Origin: Plantago elongata
Lineage: Eukaryota; Streptophyta; Magnoliopsida; Lamiales; Plantaginaceae
DNA: 64,000 bases
Assembly (NCBI GenBank): GCA_036897095.1
Contig: JAYMSP010000006.1
Span: forward strand, 62,001 to 126,000
Direction of reading: 5' to 3'
In this document: positions 25,441-36,301 of the stretch, piece by piece
Position numbering within the stretch: the stretch's first letter is position 1
How the letters are laid out: every line of letters starts with the position of its first letter
Notes under the pieces: model-generated
What the model was told of the DNA's origin: nothing
Database searches by the model: none
Seen by the model: the letters and a program-made list of their open reading frames with translations, nothing else
Translations under genes and position numbers: made by a program

Positions 25441-26090
25441 TGGCCTTTCTCTTGAGGATGATTGTGTCAGTTAACTTTTGTTGTGACCTGCTAAACTCAA
25501 GAAGACAACCATAGGTACGATCCTGCACTCCAACAAAAAGGGATTCGGTATCTGGACTGAATGACATGCCAGATATGTCATGTGTCACCAAAGAAATCAA
25601 TTTCCTGCTTTTCGTGTTTCCTCATACCCACTTTGGACATAAAAAACATGGACAAAATCTGCAGGTTCTGCCATCGCCATGAACCTTCCATCAGATGTGT
25701 AGCGGATAGAGCGGATGGAACCAAGGTTGCCTTCAAAGCAGTAACTGACTTGGAAAGGTTTCATACATCCCAAATCCGGCATGTTTTGTCCTGGTTCCCT
25801 GTAGCAAAAGTTAGGCCATACGGGTGCCAGGCAGATGCAAATGAGTAGTCAAGGTGTCCACGCAAAGATACAATTGGCTGCAGAAATGGATATCAGGGAA
25901 CAAATTCAGTATAATGTAATCTGCATAAAGACCACTTGCATCTCTATCTTATACAAGCAACTTTCCACTCTTAGAACCAACCAATATGGCATCTGGATCA
26001 TCTCCAACAATTATCATAAAGCTTACCATCAGGACTTACAGAAGTATGCTGCAAGCACAAACCGTTGAATCGGGAAAAAAGAAAACAGTT
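25440..26090 (-). pseudogene. Broken WD40-repeat gene copy, C-terminal part
   Basis: The minus strand encodes pieces of a plant WD40 protein of the type annotated as 'WD repeat-containing protein C2A9.03-like'. In order: LQHTSVSPDGKL (near 26050), then GHLDYSFASAWHPYGLTF and GNQDKTCRIWDV (25865-25765), then GSIRSIRYTSDGRFMAMAEP, then SGMSFSPDTESLFVGVQDRT. An in-frame TGA at 25763-25761 replaces the expected Arg after WDV, a base is missing near 25730 (LKGNLG region), and another frame change lies near 25600. An AG acceptor preceded by TTTCTG survives at 25879-25878, so introns were retained: this is a duplicated genomic fragment, not a retrocopy. No N-terminal exons were found. Confidence 0.8.
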
Positions 26091-26629
26091 CAGTAACAGA
26101 CCAGGCAAATCTAGAGGGAAACAAACATAAGCAAATAAGCAATATCTAATCTTGGCCTGATTCCCAAATGGAACTTTTTTTCTCTGATATGTGCAGTAGG
26201 TGCACATCAGAATTACTAACCTCAGTAGGTGCTACATGCCCAGATAAATTGAGCACTTCACACTTCAGACTGCGTGCATGTCAGCGATGACCAATGCACA
26301 ACTGAGAAATGTGACATAAAGTAAACATATCATGCTTTGATGTAGCCCATAACAAATTTCTTTCTCAACTGCATCAAAGCAGTAAATTCGTATGTAAGCA
26401 ATCTGCTCCAACTTTAACCTATCTGAACTTAAATACTAAAATGATACTGCTAATCATGAATTCGCATGCAAAACAACATATAAAAGAAACTAAAGTCTGT
26501 AAAATCGAACAATGCATGCACATTTATGACCTGAAAATGCAAAATTGTAGACTTCACAGATCTTGAATTCCGTCTAATCTGAGTGTCCCTTCTCGGTATT
26601 ATTGCATTCCTAGCCATAATTTGAAAGAA

Positions 26630-27950
26630 GGTAGTTGGGATTCGTTTTATTCCAAAGGATTACCGCTCTAATAACGAAATTGGCTAGAGTTCGCCAAATA
26701 ATATTTTATTTACTTCAATTATTTTAATTTTAGGCATTAGGATCTTTTGGAATATTCTTAGAGTGAGAGATCTAGAGTAATAATGAAATCATTAAATTTC
26801 TCTAAGATGATAAGACAGGTAGATCTTTATTTAATTCTAAAAATGTATTTCAATTATTTCTTAACTTTAGAACTCTTGACTACCTGAAATAACCTGTCAG
26901 GTAAGTATAAATAGTACCTACGACAGACTTAACCCTAATTTATGAGTTTATTAATAAAGAAGGATCATTCCACCGAATCATCGCTTTGCGTGCACCGACT
27001 AGGTCAACACATATTCGCGAAACTACCCCTTTAATGGGCGAACCCGTTCTTAGGAACACCAAATCCGCCACTACCATGGCGAAAGGTTTGGTAATCCGCA
27101 TCTTGGATTACTATCAAAAAGTTACATCCCAACATATGGTATCAAAGCAGGACGATACATCGGGAGCGTCACCATCACCAACGGTGAGGAGGTGTGTTTC
27201 GAAGATGGAGGATGATGTCCAAGACATTCGTGCTATATTGGCACGAATATTGGAGATTGATGGCGGGAAGAAGAGTTGGCGGTTGCGCAGCTTGAGGAGA
27301 GGACATGACGTGCGGCGCTAAGGGCAAGGGAGAAGAGGTGTCGCGAAGAGGAGGAGAACCAGGAACGAGTTGAAAGGGAGAAGGAGTCGAAAAGGGGTTC
27401 GAAGGAGAAGCAGGCGGTGAGGAGGAGAAGGGGATCGATTACGACGAAAGAAGAGTTTGGGAAGGGAGACGGCGGCATTAAAGCGAAAAGAGGTGAGGGT
27501 TCGACGGAGGTGGGTAGGGCGGTATGGCGCGATACGCGTGGGAAGAATGAGGAAAGGGAGGCGGCCATGGAAGTCAATGGGAAGGGTATAGTCGAGGAGA
27601 AGGAGGAGGTGCAGAACGACGGGGAAGAAAGAGGAGGAGGAGGAGAAGAAGGAGAAGAAGAAGAACGATGGAGGAGCAGCCAAAGAGGGAGAAGGAGGCA
27701 GTGCGCATGGCGCCATCGGGAGCACATGCAGGCGCGTGAAAGCCACACGTCCGGTACTCGAGAAGATGCGCCCGCTCGTGTTGGCGCGTAGGAGAGAGGA
27801 ATGGCGCGTGGAGGTGGACGGAGCGGAGAAGATAACTCCAAGGTATCATGGTCCGATGAAGAGGGCGACGGAAAGGGTCAAGGAGGATATGAGGAACCAA
27901 GGGGTGAATAATTCAAGAAATGGAGGTTCCTAGGAGATATGGGGGCGGGC
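26630..27950 (+). mobile_element. LTR retrotransposon fossil: one LTR plus gag-like leader region
   Basis: A probable LTR (about 26630-27134) starts near TTGGGAT and ends CATCCCAACA. It is followed at 27137 by TGGTATCAAAGC, which resembles the initiator-Met-tRNA primer site of plant LTR retroelements. A gag-like stretch follows, with the words MEDDVQDIRAILARILEI, grading into highly purine-rich sequence. No reverse transcriptase, integrase or second LTR was found, so the copy is partial and broken. Copia versus gypsy cannot be decided. It looks old. Confidence 0.6.
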
Positions 27951-28104
27951 AGATGCTTGCAGGTTCGAGTGGTGGCTCTTCGATGGGTCTAGAGAGCGGA
28001 AGAGGAACCGTAGAAGTTTGGCTTTCAAGAGGATTTATTAGTTTATTCAGACAACCATAGTAAACGTATAATGACTACGATCACCAACTTTGTTGCCGAT
28101 TCAT

Positions 28105-28107
<3 letters not shown>

Positions 28108-28174
<67 letters not shown>
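28108..28174. repeat. Compound (TA)n(CA)n microsatellite
   Basis: About 23 TA units run directly into about 10 CA units. This is a typical compound dinucleotide repeat and is likely length-variable between individuals. Confidence 0.95.
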
Positions 28175-28175
<1 letters not shown>

Positions 28176-28261
28176 TACAAAACACCATTCAATGTGTTAT
28201 TCCAAAAGCTAATTAATAATGAGGTCGACCCCTTTTTCTTCACAAAGAACATGGCAGATCT

Positions 28262-28564
28262 GACACTAGTTTTGTCAGATACAACAACAAAACTAGTACT
28301 TTGATGGTAGATGACAAATCATTAGTAATGACAGAGAAACATGTAAAAAACTGGTTTGGCATAACTGATGGCGAGGTCAAGCTTGAACTGAAAAAAGGAA
28401 TGATGGTTCAGAACGAGAAGTTCGTAAATGACAACTATCTAGTAGTGAAGAAAGCCAAACAAAACAAATCTGCTAGGCCAAAGTTGACATCATCAATGAT
28501 ACATGAAAGGCTTGAAAAACTTAAAGACAATAAAGAGGTTAGTCTAGTTTCATGTATGTTGTAG
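28262..28564 (+). pseudogene. Fragment resembling a plant transposon-associated domain (uncertain)
   Basis: An open stretch reads through RYNNKTSTLMVDDKSLVMTE and KHVKNWFGITDGEVKLEL, then a lysine-rich segment with MIHERLEKLKDNKE. The pattern 'xTxxLxVxxKxLxxTxxxVxxxFGI' resembles the start of plant mobile domain or DUF1985-type proteins carried by Mutator-like elements (recalled family pattern). The open stretch is short, begins beside a microsatellite and has no clear start or splice sites. The string CTAGATGAATTTGCAGC downstream (28644) could continue it. I treat it as a fragment of an element gene. Confidence 0.3.
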
Positions 28565-28599
28565 ATTATGGTTTTATGGCTTCTTTTATGCTAGTTTCA

Positions 28600-30058
28600 T
28601 GTTGATTTTAACTAGTTTCATGTACAGTAACTTGCAGGTCAACTAGATGAATTTGCAGCTAATACAGTACTATGGATTATAGTTGAAGGTTTGCTTAACA
28701 ACAAGGTAGAATTCTTAGCCACCTGAGTTCATCACTGTGTACCACTGATGAATCACACTTAGGATATATCTTGATGTTGTTGGTAAATATATATATGTAA
28801 TTTTTTTTAAAAATGGAAAAACTTCAAATTATAATATCTTTTTCGAAATGATCAATAAAGTAGTTTTATCGATCGACGCTTGATTGAATCACTCTATAAA
28901 GTTTTAGTCACTAACTACTCCATTATAGTTTTAGCCAAACCATGACAATGAGCACCTGAAACACCATAATGAGTCCTCCATAGCATGAAAAAAATTATTG
29001 GTAAAACAAAAACCAACACACAATTTATGAAGCATAATTCTCATACATTTGTAGTATATACAATAAAGTTGTTTTGTTTGGCTCATGATGTTATCAAAAG
29101 TGAGCCTTATGCGGAATACATATATTGTTTGATATATGTGAAGTTTTGAAATTTTGGGATAATTCGAATTCTCTTGAACTAAAAAATGTCAAATAATGTG
29201 TGTTAGTTTTATATTATCAATAATCATTTTTAATCAGTTTTCATTATCTCCAATTCGAAACCCTAACCCTACCCACTTTCCCACTTTCTTCCATCAGCCT
29301 CTTCGTTCTAGTCGACTTCTTCAGCGTTTCGTCCCTCTACTTCGAGACAAAGTTCACTTCTCTTTGAATTGGATTAAAGCCTTTCCCACTTACATATATC
29401 CGGATTATGTTATCGGTGAAGATTATTATATATATAGAATGAGTCTAAGGCGGGGACATATCAAAATACTAACTGTTGTAAAGTTGTCGATCAAAATACT
29501 TTGACTCGTACAACACTATATGGGGTTCAGATGTGGTAGCCGAAGCAATGAAGAACAATCAGAGAATAACATGAAATATAATCGTTTTGGAGTATTTCAA
29601 TTGGCATTTTGAGGAATTTCTATCATCATATGGCCGATATGTGGCAGATAGTATGAGTCAATGTCAGATTCTGGGCGATGAGGATTTAGACTGAGGTTTA
29701 GTTAAGGTCTTGGGAGACAATTACCTACTGAGGATTTTTGTCGGTGCTCGCGTCTCGTTCCAGGAGCAGCAATTCAACGTCTAGAGCTTATCAGATTTCC
29801 CGGCCTGGTTGTTGTTGTTGGAAATTATGAAGAAAAAATGAAGTAAATAATGCCTTGAGAGGTGTATTTACACTGAGACAATTTCTTAATCATTTGTTAA
29901 TTAAGAGAATATAATATATATTCATAAGAAACTTTGTAAAAGCTTCGAATCGATATTGTCTACCCAAATTGACCTTGGGTTAGTGAGTAATAAATGCTTA
30001 AAGTAAGAAGGTGTAGTGGTTTTTTACCACATTGCTTGAGAGCAAGGTTTATATTTTA
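28600..30058. other. AT-rich repeat-derived spacer
   Basis: No gene is supported. A telomere-like promoter motif (AACCCTAACCC) lies near 29262 with pyrimidine-rich DNA after it, which might be a relic of a gene start; no coding exon follows. Confidence 0.35.
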
Positions 30059-30243
30059 CTCCCTCCGTCCCAGAACAAATGTCATATATTCCTTTTATAT
30101 CTGTACCACTACAAATATTTTTTTTTCTATTTTTGGCAACATTTTCAACCCAACCACGTGTCTTTGTCTTTCAATATTTTACACTGCATATTAAACTCCG
30201 TGCCCAAAAAGTAAAGTGTCATTTTGTTCTGGGACGGAGGGAG
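30059..30243. mobile_element. Complete Stowaway MITE (Tc1/mariner), 185 bp
   Basis: Termini CTCCCTCCGTCCCAGAAC and GTTCTGGGACGGAGGGAG are perfect inverted repeats, flanked by TA at 30057-30058 and 30244-30245. CTCCCTCCGT ends and a TA target are diagnostic of Stowaway. Internal sequence is AT-rich with no ORF. The intact termini suggest recent insertion. Confidence 0.97.
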
Positions 30244-30245
30244 TA

Positions 30246-32200
30246 ATAGTTACTTCTTGGTGTCCAAGTTGTGTAGTTAGATGAGTTGAGTGCAAATTCT
30301 GGCCAGATTTGTATGCGAAATTAGTTGACTAGTCTGTGAGTGGGTGCGTGCAACTCTTATACACGATTGGTGAATCGAACCAAACTCAAATAGGTTAGCC
30401 CTTATGAGCTAAGTTGTTGTTGGTTCAACTTCTTCCACCTTCTAGAAGTTTTGCTTCAAATTGAAGTTGTAACTCATGTGAGTTACATGTATTCAATTTG
30501 ATATTTGTTGCTCCATAAGTAACAACATCATTACTCTTGTGAAGTAGTGAAGGTAGTGGAGCATAAGTTACAAAATATTTTGTAATGAATTGGTGTAATG
30601 CAGAATGTTACATTCTCAATTCATCGACTATAAAAGGGTCTCATTTGTCTTGGAACAGAGTAGAAGAAACCCTCTATCTTCCCTTTCGTATAATATGGAC
30701 TTCAGTTTTGTTTGCCATGAACATCTAGTGCATCTAGTTGTTAAGGTTCGACCGTTGTATTATGGAAAACAAGCGTTCAGCGATACCTCAAGTACCGTAG
30801 TGAGGGGACCGTAATTGTTTTAAGAAGAATGTACAGTCGCTTGACTCGAATTTTTATTTGGCTAAAGGGATGATTCAATTAACGTTTTTTCTCTATATAT
30901 TTTAATTCATTTTATATACACTTATATCTTCAATTTACTCCAATCAGGTGCAACAGTTGTGTGATTCTCAGTTCTCGCCTTCTAAGTTGAGAGTTCTCTG
31001 ATCTTGAATGGAAAAAATTTGAGTGTACAAGTCTGTGATGCAAGACGTATCAACGGAGTTTTGAAGTGAAAGACTTTTTAGCTTTATATTGTTATTATGG
31101 TTGTCATTTGAATATTTGGATATGCACTCTAGGCTTTATTGCTTCCATGGATTATTGGACACGAGTTCGGTGGGCATCTATTTTATTTCACTTGTGTTCC
31201 ATATGTAGTATTACTATTATTCGATTATTTGATGTTGAATCTCATGATCCTGGATAAAATTTAAAAAAAATCATCTTTAATCCAAACTGTAATTAGACGA
31301 ACGGGTAAAACAACAAAATAGATGTTTCCAAGTATCTGCTTGTATTGTTGTTATATTGTATGCAATCGATCAGTTGAGCCAAAAGATCACACGGGAATAT
31401 TAGCAATCAGTAAAATTTTGATCGTCGGATTACTCAATTCATCACCATTACACCCAATTCATCTTTTTGATCAGTGAACTCTCATGAATTTGACAATAAC
31501 AATACATACTTCGATGAATTTGTAATCGATTATCATGTAACGTAACTGAGTAGATGTTGTTTTGCATAGATATTAACCATGATCATATAGTGCACGATCT
31601 ACGAAAGACGATGTATTGAAAAAATAACGTAAATGTTATTATTATTACTGAGAACATGAAATGTTTATTTAAGGGTATTCATATTATTCATAAATTGATA
31701 AATATTTAGTTTATGAAAGAGTATGCATTTTTCATTCTTAATAAAATAATACGATCTATGCCAAAATTATAAATATATAATATTCGATTATATTTTGGGA
31801 ACCCATTTTTATATTTTGTTAGAATTTTGAAGTAGGAGATACAAGCATTACTCAGAAAGTGTCCATTAAGTTTACTTTCAACATTATTGTTGTAATATTG
31901 ACAATACTTTGTAAGAAAGGACACTTTTAATTATAAAAGTGGCAAACTTGTTAAGCACTGATAATACTCTTCGTGACATAACTATGTGCAATTTTTATAG
32001 ATTAATTCACAATTGATTCAATTAGCATTTTCATCTCTAATCATTAGTGTTTTATAATATTACTTTTCTCAATTCAACTCGATATACATTACAAAGTGAC
32101 AAATTGAGTAACTTATCCGTCTCAAAAGATTTTATAGATAGATTTCCGAAAATAAAATTGGGTACAAGAAAGTTGCACCTAGTTACCAATGTCATTATGT
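30246..32200. other. Spacer with possible LTR-like sequence
   Basis: The section 30400-31030 has a TATA motif (CTATAAAAGGGTC near 30630) and a leader-like run in a non-coding context, somewhat like a copia-type LTR. No paired copy, primer site or target duplication was found, so I do not call it. The remainder is AT-rich. The last part is the upstream region of the RCC1-repeat gene. Confidence 0.3.
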
Positions 32201-33142
32201 CAACATATATATTAGGAACAAAACTCTTTTTCTTCTATTCTTCTCCTTCTTCTTCTCTCTCAAAAGAGATTCTTGAGCAGGTGAAAATCCCATGAGAAAA
32301 CCCTTGTTCAATTACGATTCTCAGCTGAACTAATCAATCTTATCTGGGTTGCACTAATTTTCCTTACAACACAGAGAAATTCAATTTGAGTAATTTGTTC
32401 TTGATCACACTTGTAATTTTTGCTGAATTCTCGGGTACCTGATTCTTCGGTCCCTTTTGTATAATGCTTGATTCGTTTCTGCTTTATCTGTCTTGTAACT
32501 TGCTGATCATCCACCGGTGTGTATCTGAATATACTCTGTTTCTCAAAGTGTGAAAAAGGTTCCTTTTTTACTGTTAAAAACTTGCGCTTGCTTTATTACA
32601 TGGTGAATTTATTGATCAATTGTTTGGTGATCGGTTCTTGAGCTTAAAAAACTGAGGCCTTTTAGCTGATTTCGTGTGCCTGGGTTAAAAAAAATTGGGT
32701 ATTTTTGTGCTTTCCCTTTGTCTCTATTCAGACTATGTGATCATTAATCTCGCTACTCTGTTTGGTGTGCCGAATTTTATTTCTGGCTCCGATCCTGATA
32801 GACGGAACTCGGAATGCTAGTAGTTACTATACTGGACTGTCTTAGGTTGTTTAGTATAGAGTTTTAGTTTGGTTGAAATATAGATGATGCTTTGTACCAA
32901 GTAAGTACTGTGATTGCTTCCATGGTGATTCTTTGCACAATGCAGTTTGCAATTTGGTATCTTGATAATATATTGGGACTTTTTAACTATTTTTAGCTTG
33001 ATACAGTTTATAATTTTGGAAGATATTAATCCGAATAGTGAGGATACTGATCCAGACAATATGACATTGTATTTGAAAGAGAATGCTAATATATTCTTAT
33101 GATTTTTTTCTGCAAATTAAGCTGTTAACATCAGTTGTGCTC

Positions 33143-35592
33143 ATGGATGCCACTAGTAGTGGAACCTCAAGCATTCAGTACCATGAAAGTGCGAATCAGG
33201 CGGTAGCCTCGATTACCCATCATCCGGCACCATGTGAGAAACGTGTTTGTTTTGGAAATGCAAGCCCCGGAGAGTTTCCGTTGTCTGATAAACCATATAT
33301 TCTTCTTCATGTTCTTACTGTCTCTAATCTGGACCCACAAGATCTTGCAAAACTTGAGGTGAATGTCTTTTGTTATATGATGATACTCATAAAGGGATTT
33401 ACTGAAACTAAGGATGTTGGATTGGTTTTGCTGCTGACGTTAGTGTTATGTGTTTTCCAGGCCACCTGTTCCTTCTTTCGGCAGCCTGCAAATTTACCCC
33501 CTGACTATGGGCTATCATTAGCTGAGCTTGCGAGTCTTGACATGTGCGAGTACAGAACGGCGTTCAAAGCAATGACGGTTGGACAAAAACAAGATTTGAA
33601 GCAAAGATGTGGTGGCTCTTGGAAACTAGTGTTGAGGTACTTGCTTAGTGGTGAAGCGTGTTCTAGGCGGGGGAAATCACAGGCCATAGCTGCACCTGGT
33701 CATAGTGTTGTTCTGACTTCCAAAGGAGATGTATATTCATTCGGCTGTAACAAATTGGGACAGCTAGGACATGGAACAACAAATGATGAGCCACGTCCTC
33801 AGCTAATTAGGTACCAAATTTACTGCTCGGACTCAAGTCCTGTTTTCAAGAATTTATTCAAAACCTCCACCATTTTTATTGCAATGTTTTGGAAATTTAT
33901 TTGGAAAATGATTTGAATAGTTTCTCAATCGCAAGCAATTTTCTTTTCACTGTTGAAATCTGCTGTTAAGTGAAAAATTGGGAGCTTAGTATCTGTTCCA
34001 CTATTTTCTTTAAAGACGGATGGTTTCCGATCGAATTTAATTGTAGTACTTTACATATGTAGATCGCTGCAAGGCCTCCGCATCATTCATGCAACTGCAG
34101 GTCCTGGTCGGACAATACTAGTTAGTGACAATGGAGGGGTTTATGCCACGGGACTAGATTCGTTTGGTGACGTGGAACATCTAAATATATTTGAGGCACC
34201 GGATCATTTCACGGATATGCTGTCAATTACCCCTCGGCGAATTGAGTCGTTGAAAGATATTTTTGTGGTACAAGCTGTTATAGGGAACTTATTTGTAGCC
34301 GTATTGTCAAGAGAAGGCAGGGTTTACACATTTTCATGGGGAGACAGCGAAAAACTTGGCCATCAGTCGAACCCAGACGATCGTGAACCCCGACCATTGT
34401 TGGGAGCACTTGAAAATTCACTTGTTGTTCAGATTGCGGCAGGATACTGCTTTCTTCTTGCTCTGGCCTTCGAATCTGGTCGAATGTTAGCCCATCTCCT
34501 TTTCTTTTTAATTTGCATTACAGCATCGCTTATTAAGACAATCTTTTCCGACATGTATGGCGGCTAATCAGTTTACAATTTGAAAAACTTTACATGCTTT
34601 TGGAAATGGCCACTGTCTAAATACCAGGCCTATCCCATAAAAACAATATTCTTTTACTTTCAAAGCTTTGCGCTTGCAATTGATGCTTTTGCTTCTGTTT
34701 TTCTCCAAATAAACTTACGGAAGATGATTTTCTGAAAGAGCTTTTGATAAACATTACTTTACAAAAATGAATGTTTATTCTGCTGTCCTCATTGTAATTT
34801 GTATGTTTGGTTTTGTTTCTACTTATTTTCTTGAATTAATGCACAATAATACGCTCATATATTTTGATTTATAGGTCAGTGTACTCTGTCGGCTGTGGAT
34901 TAGGTGGAAAGCTGGGAAATGGCACCACAACAAATGAAAAGCAGCTCAGATTAGTTGAACAGTTCAAATTATTGAATCTGGAACCTATAGCAGTTGCAGC
35001 AGGTCCTTGGCATGCTGCAGTTCTTGGAAAGGATGGAAGACTATGCACGTGGGGTTGGGGAAGACTCGGTTGTTTAGGTCATGGGAATGAAGATAATCAA
35101 ACAGTACCGATGGTAGTTGAGGCATTGAGCAATATCAAAGCTGTTCATGTCACTGCAGGATTCCACTCAACCTTTGTGGTCTCAGATAATGGTGATGTTT
35201 ATTCATTCGGGTGTAATATACTCAATGATCTTGGACACAACAACGATGGTGATGGTCATGACGATACTGATGATGAAGAGGTTTGTTCTTTACTCTGGTC
35301 TCCTTTCTGTTTTACTTATTTCCAAACTTATGGTCTTTGGTGTATATTGTAGGATAATATAGCAGTGAGCATCTCAACCCCCACTCTTGTGGCCTCACTG
35401 AAAGAGCTGAATGAAAAGATTGTGCAGATAGGAATAACGAACTCTGTCTGCTGGAAAGGTCACAATTTTGCACTTACTGAATCAAATAAGCTCTATGCGT
35501 TTGGATTTCGGGGCATGGGACAGATTTGTGTCAATCTTGAAGACCATGCTATCACCAAAAATCCTAAGCAACTTAAAATTGATCTGAGTTGA
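33143..35592 (+). CDS. RCC1-repeat protein, At3g02300 type
   Basis: Five coding exons join in frame to 544 aa: 33143-33358, 33461-33810, 34063-34485, 34875-35280, 35353-35592. The plant-specific N-terminal part (SGTSSIQYHESANQAV, LDPQDLAKLEATCSFF, KQRCGGSWKLVLRYLLSGEA) is as in Arabidopsis At3g02300 from memory. It is followed by RCC1 blades with VYSFGCNKLGQLGHGTT, VYTFSWGDSEKLGHQS, VYSVGCGLGGKLGNGTT, CTWGWGRLGCLGHGN and VYSFGCNILNDLGHNN. RCC1 folds are seven-bladed propellers; the plant family includes UVR8, but the key UVR8 Trp cluster cannot be assumed here. Exon 3 uses donor GTTAGC at 34486, chosen because it alone restores the conserved SVYSVGCG frame. A leader intron is likely, since a CT-rich possible transcription start lies near 32230-32270. 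Blade 2 and the acidic DGDGHDDTDDEED loop are divergent. Function unknown. Confidence 0.88.
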
Positions 35593-36301
35593 CTGGATGA
35601 AGGCCGTTTACCGTGCTCTTGTAAATGATTAAGGATCTCATTTTATCTTCTTTTGAAGTTATTATGATGTTCAGTTACAGTCAATAGGAACATCAATGTG
35701 AAAAGATTAGGATCTGAAACTTTTAGAAATATTCATAGATTTTTGCTTCACCTGGTATAAATTATGACCGAGACTGTTTTAGATACATTGGCAAGTCCTA
35801 CGTCTGGTGCAGGTATTGTTGCTCGAGGAGTAACAGACTGATATAATATAGATATGTTTGGAACATTATACGTGGCATATTTTGCATCTCGGAGCTCTGA
35901 ATCTCCAGCCGGACACCTGGCAGATACACAAACCAGAAGTCTGGCATTTTGAATAGATCAGGATCTCTGGCTGGATGCCTGGCAGATGCACAAAACTGAA
36001 GTCTCGAATGATGATTTTCTACTGCCATTTTTTATCCTGTTTCTAGATGTTCAAATTGGCCTGCTGTTTTTAGTTGCAAACAAATGCGTCGGTTTACATT
36101 GAGAATAGTAAAACATATGGCTCAAAGAGCCACCATTGAAAAGGAAAGCAGTAATCCATAAATAAGAAAATGCATTACAAAATCTCAAGTCATTTTAAGG
36201 GAGTCGCCAAACGCAGCATAGCCTTGTATAACAACGTTGAGGCTATCCTTTCCACGGCAAAAAGTTCTGCCAGGGATACCTAATATTCAAAATTGGGACT
36301 G
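35593..36301. other. Convergent 3' region between RCC1-repeat gene and CCT5
   Basis: Holds both 3' untranslated regions. It includes an imperfect tandem duplication at about 35900-36010 (unit about 61 bp) with CACCTGGCAGATACACAAA and GCCTGGCAGATGCACAAAA in the two copies. Confidence 0.6.

Noticed and set aside
27233-27900. Several long open frames on both strands, Ser/Leu/Phe-rich on the minus strand
   Set aside because: They result from the strong purine bias, which removes stop codons; the minus frames are simply complements of GAG/GAA runs.
28043-28304. Open frames reading IYIYIYIYIY and VCVCVC
   Set aside because: Translation of the (TA)n(CA)n microsatellite.
29262-29500. Telomere-like AACCCTAACCC followed by an open frame
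   Set aside because: A single short telo-box-like string; the open frame has no domain and no splice partner, so neither an interstitial telomere nor a gene is claimed.
30400-31030. Possible copia-type LTR with TATAAAAGGG
   Set aside because: No second copy, primer-binding site, clear ends or target duplication, so it is mentioned only as a spacer property.
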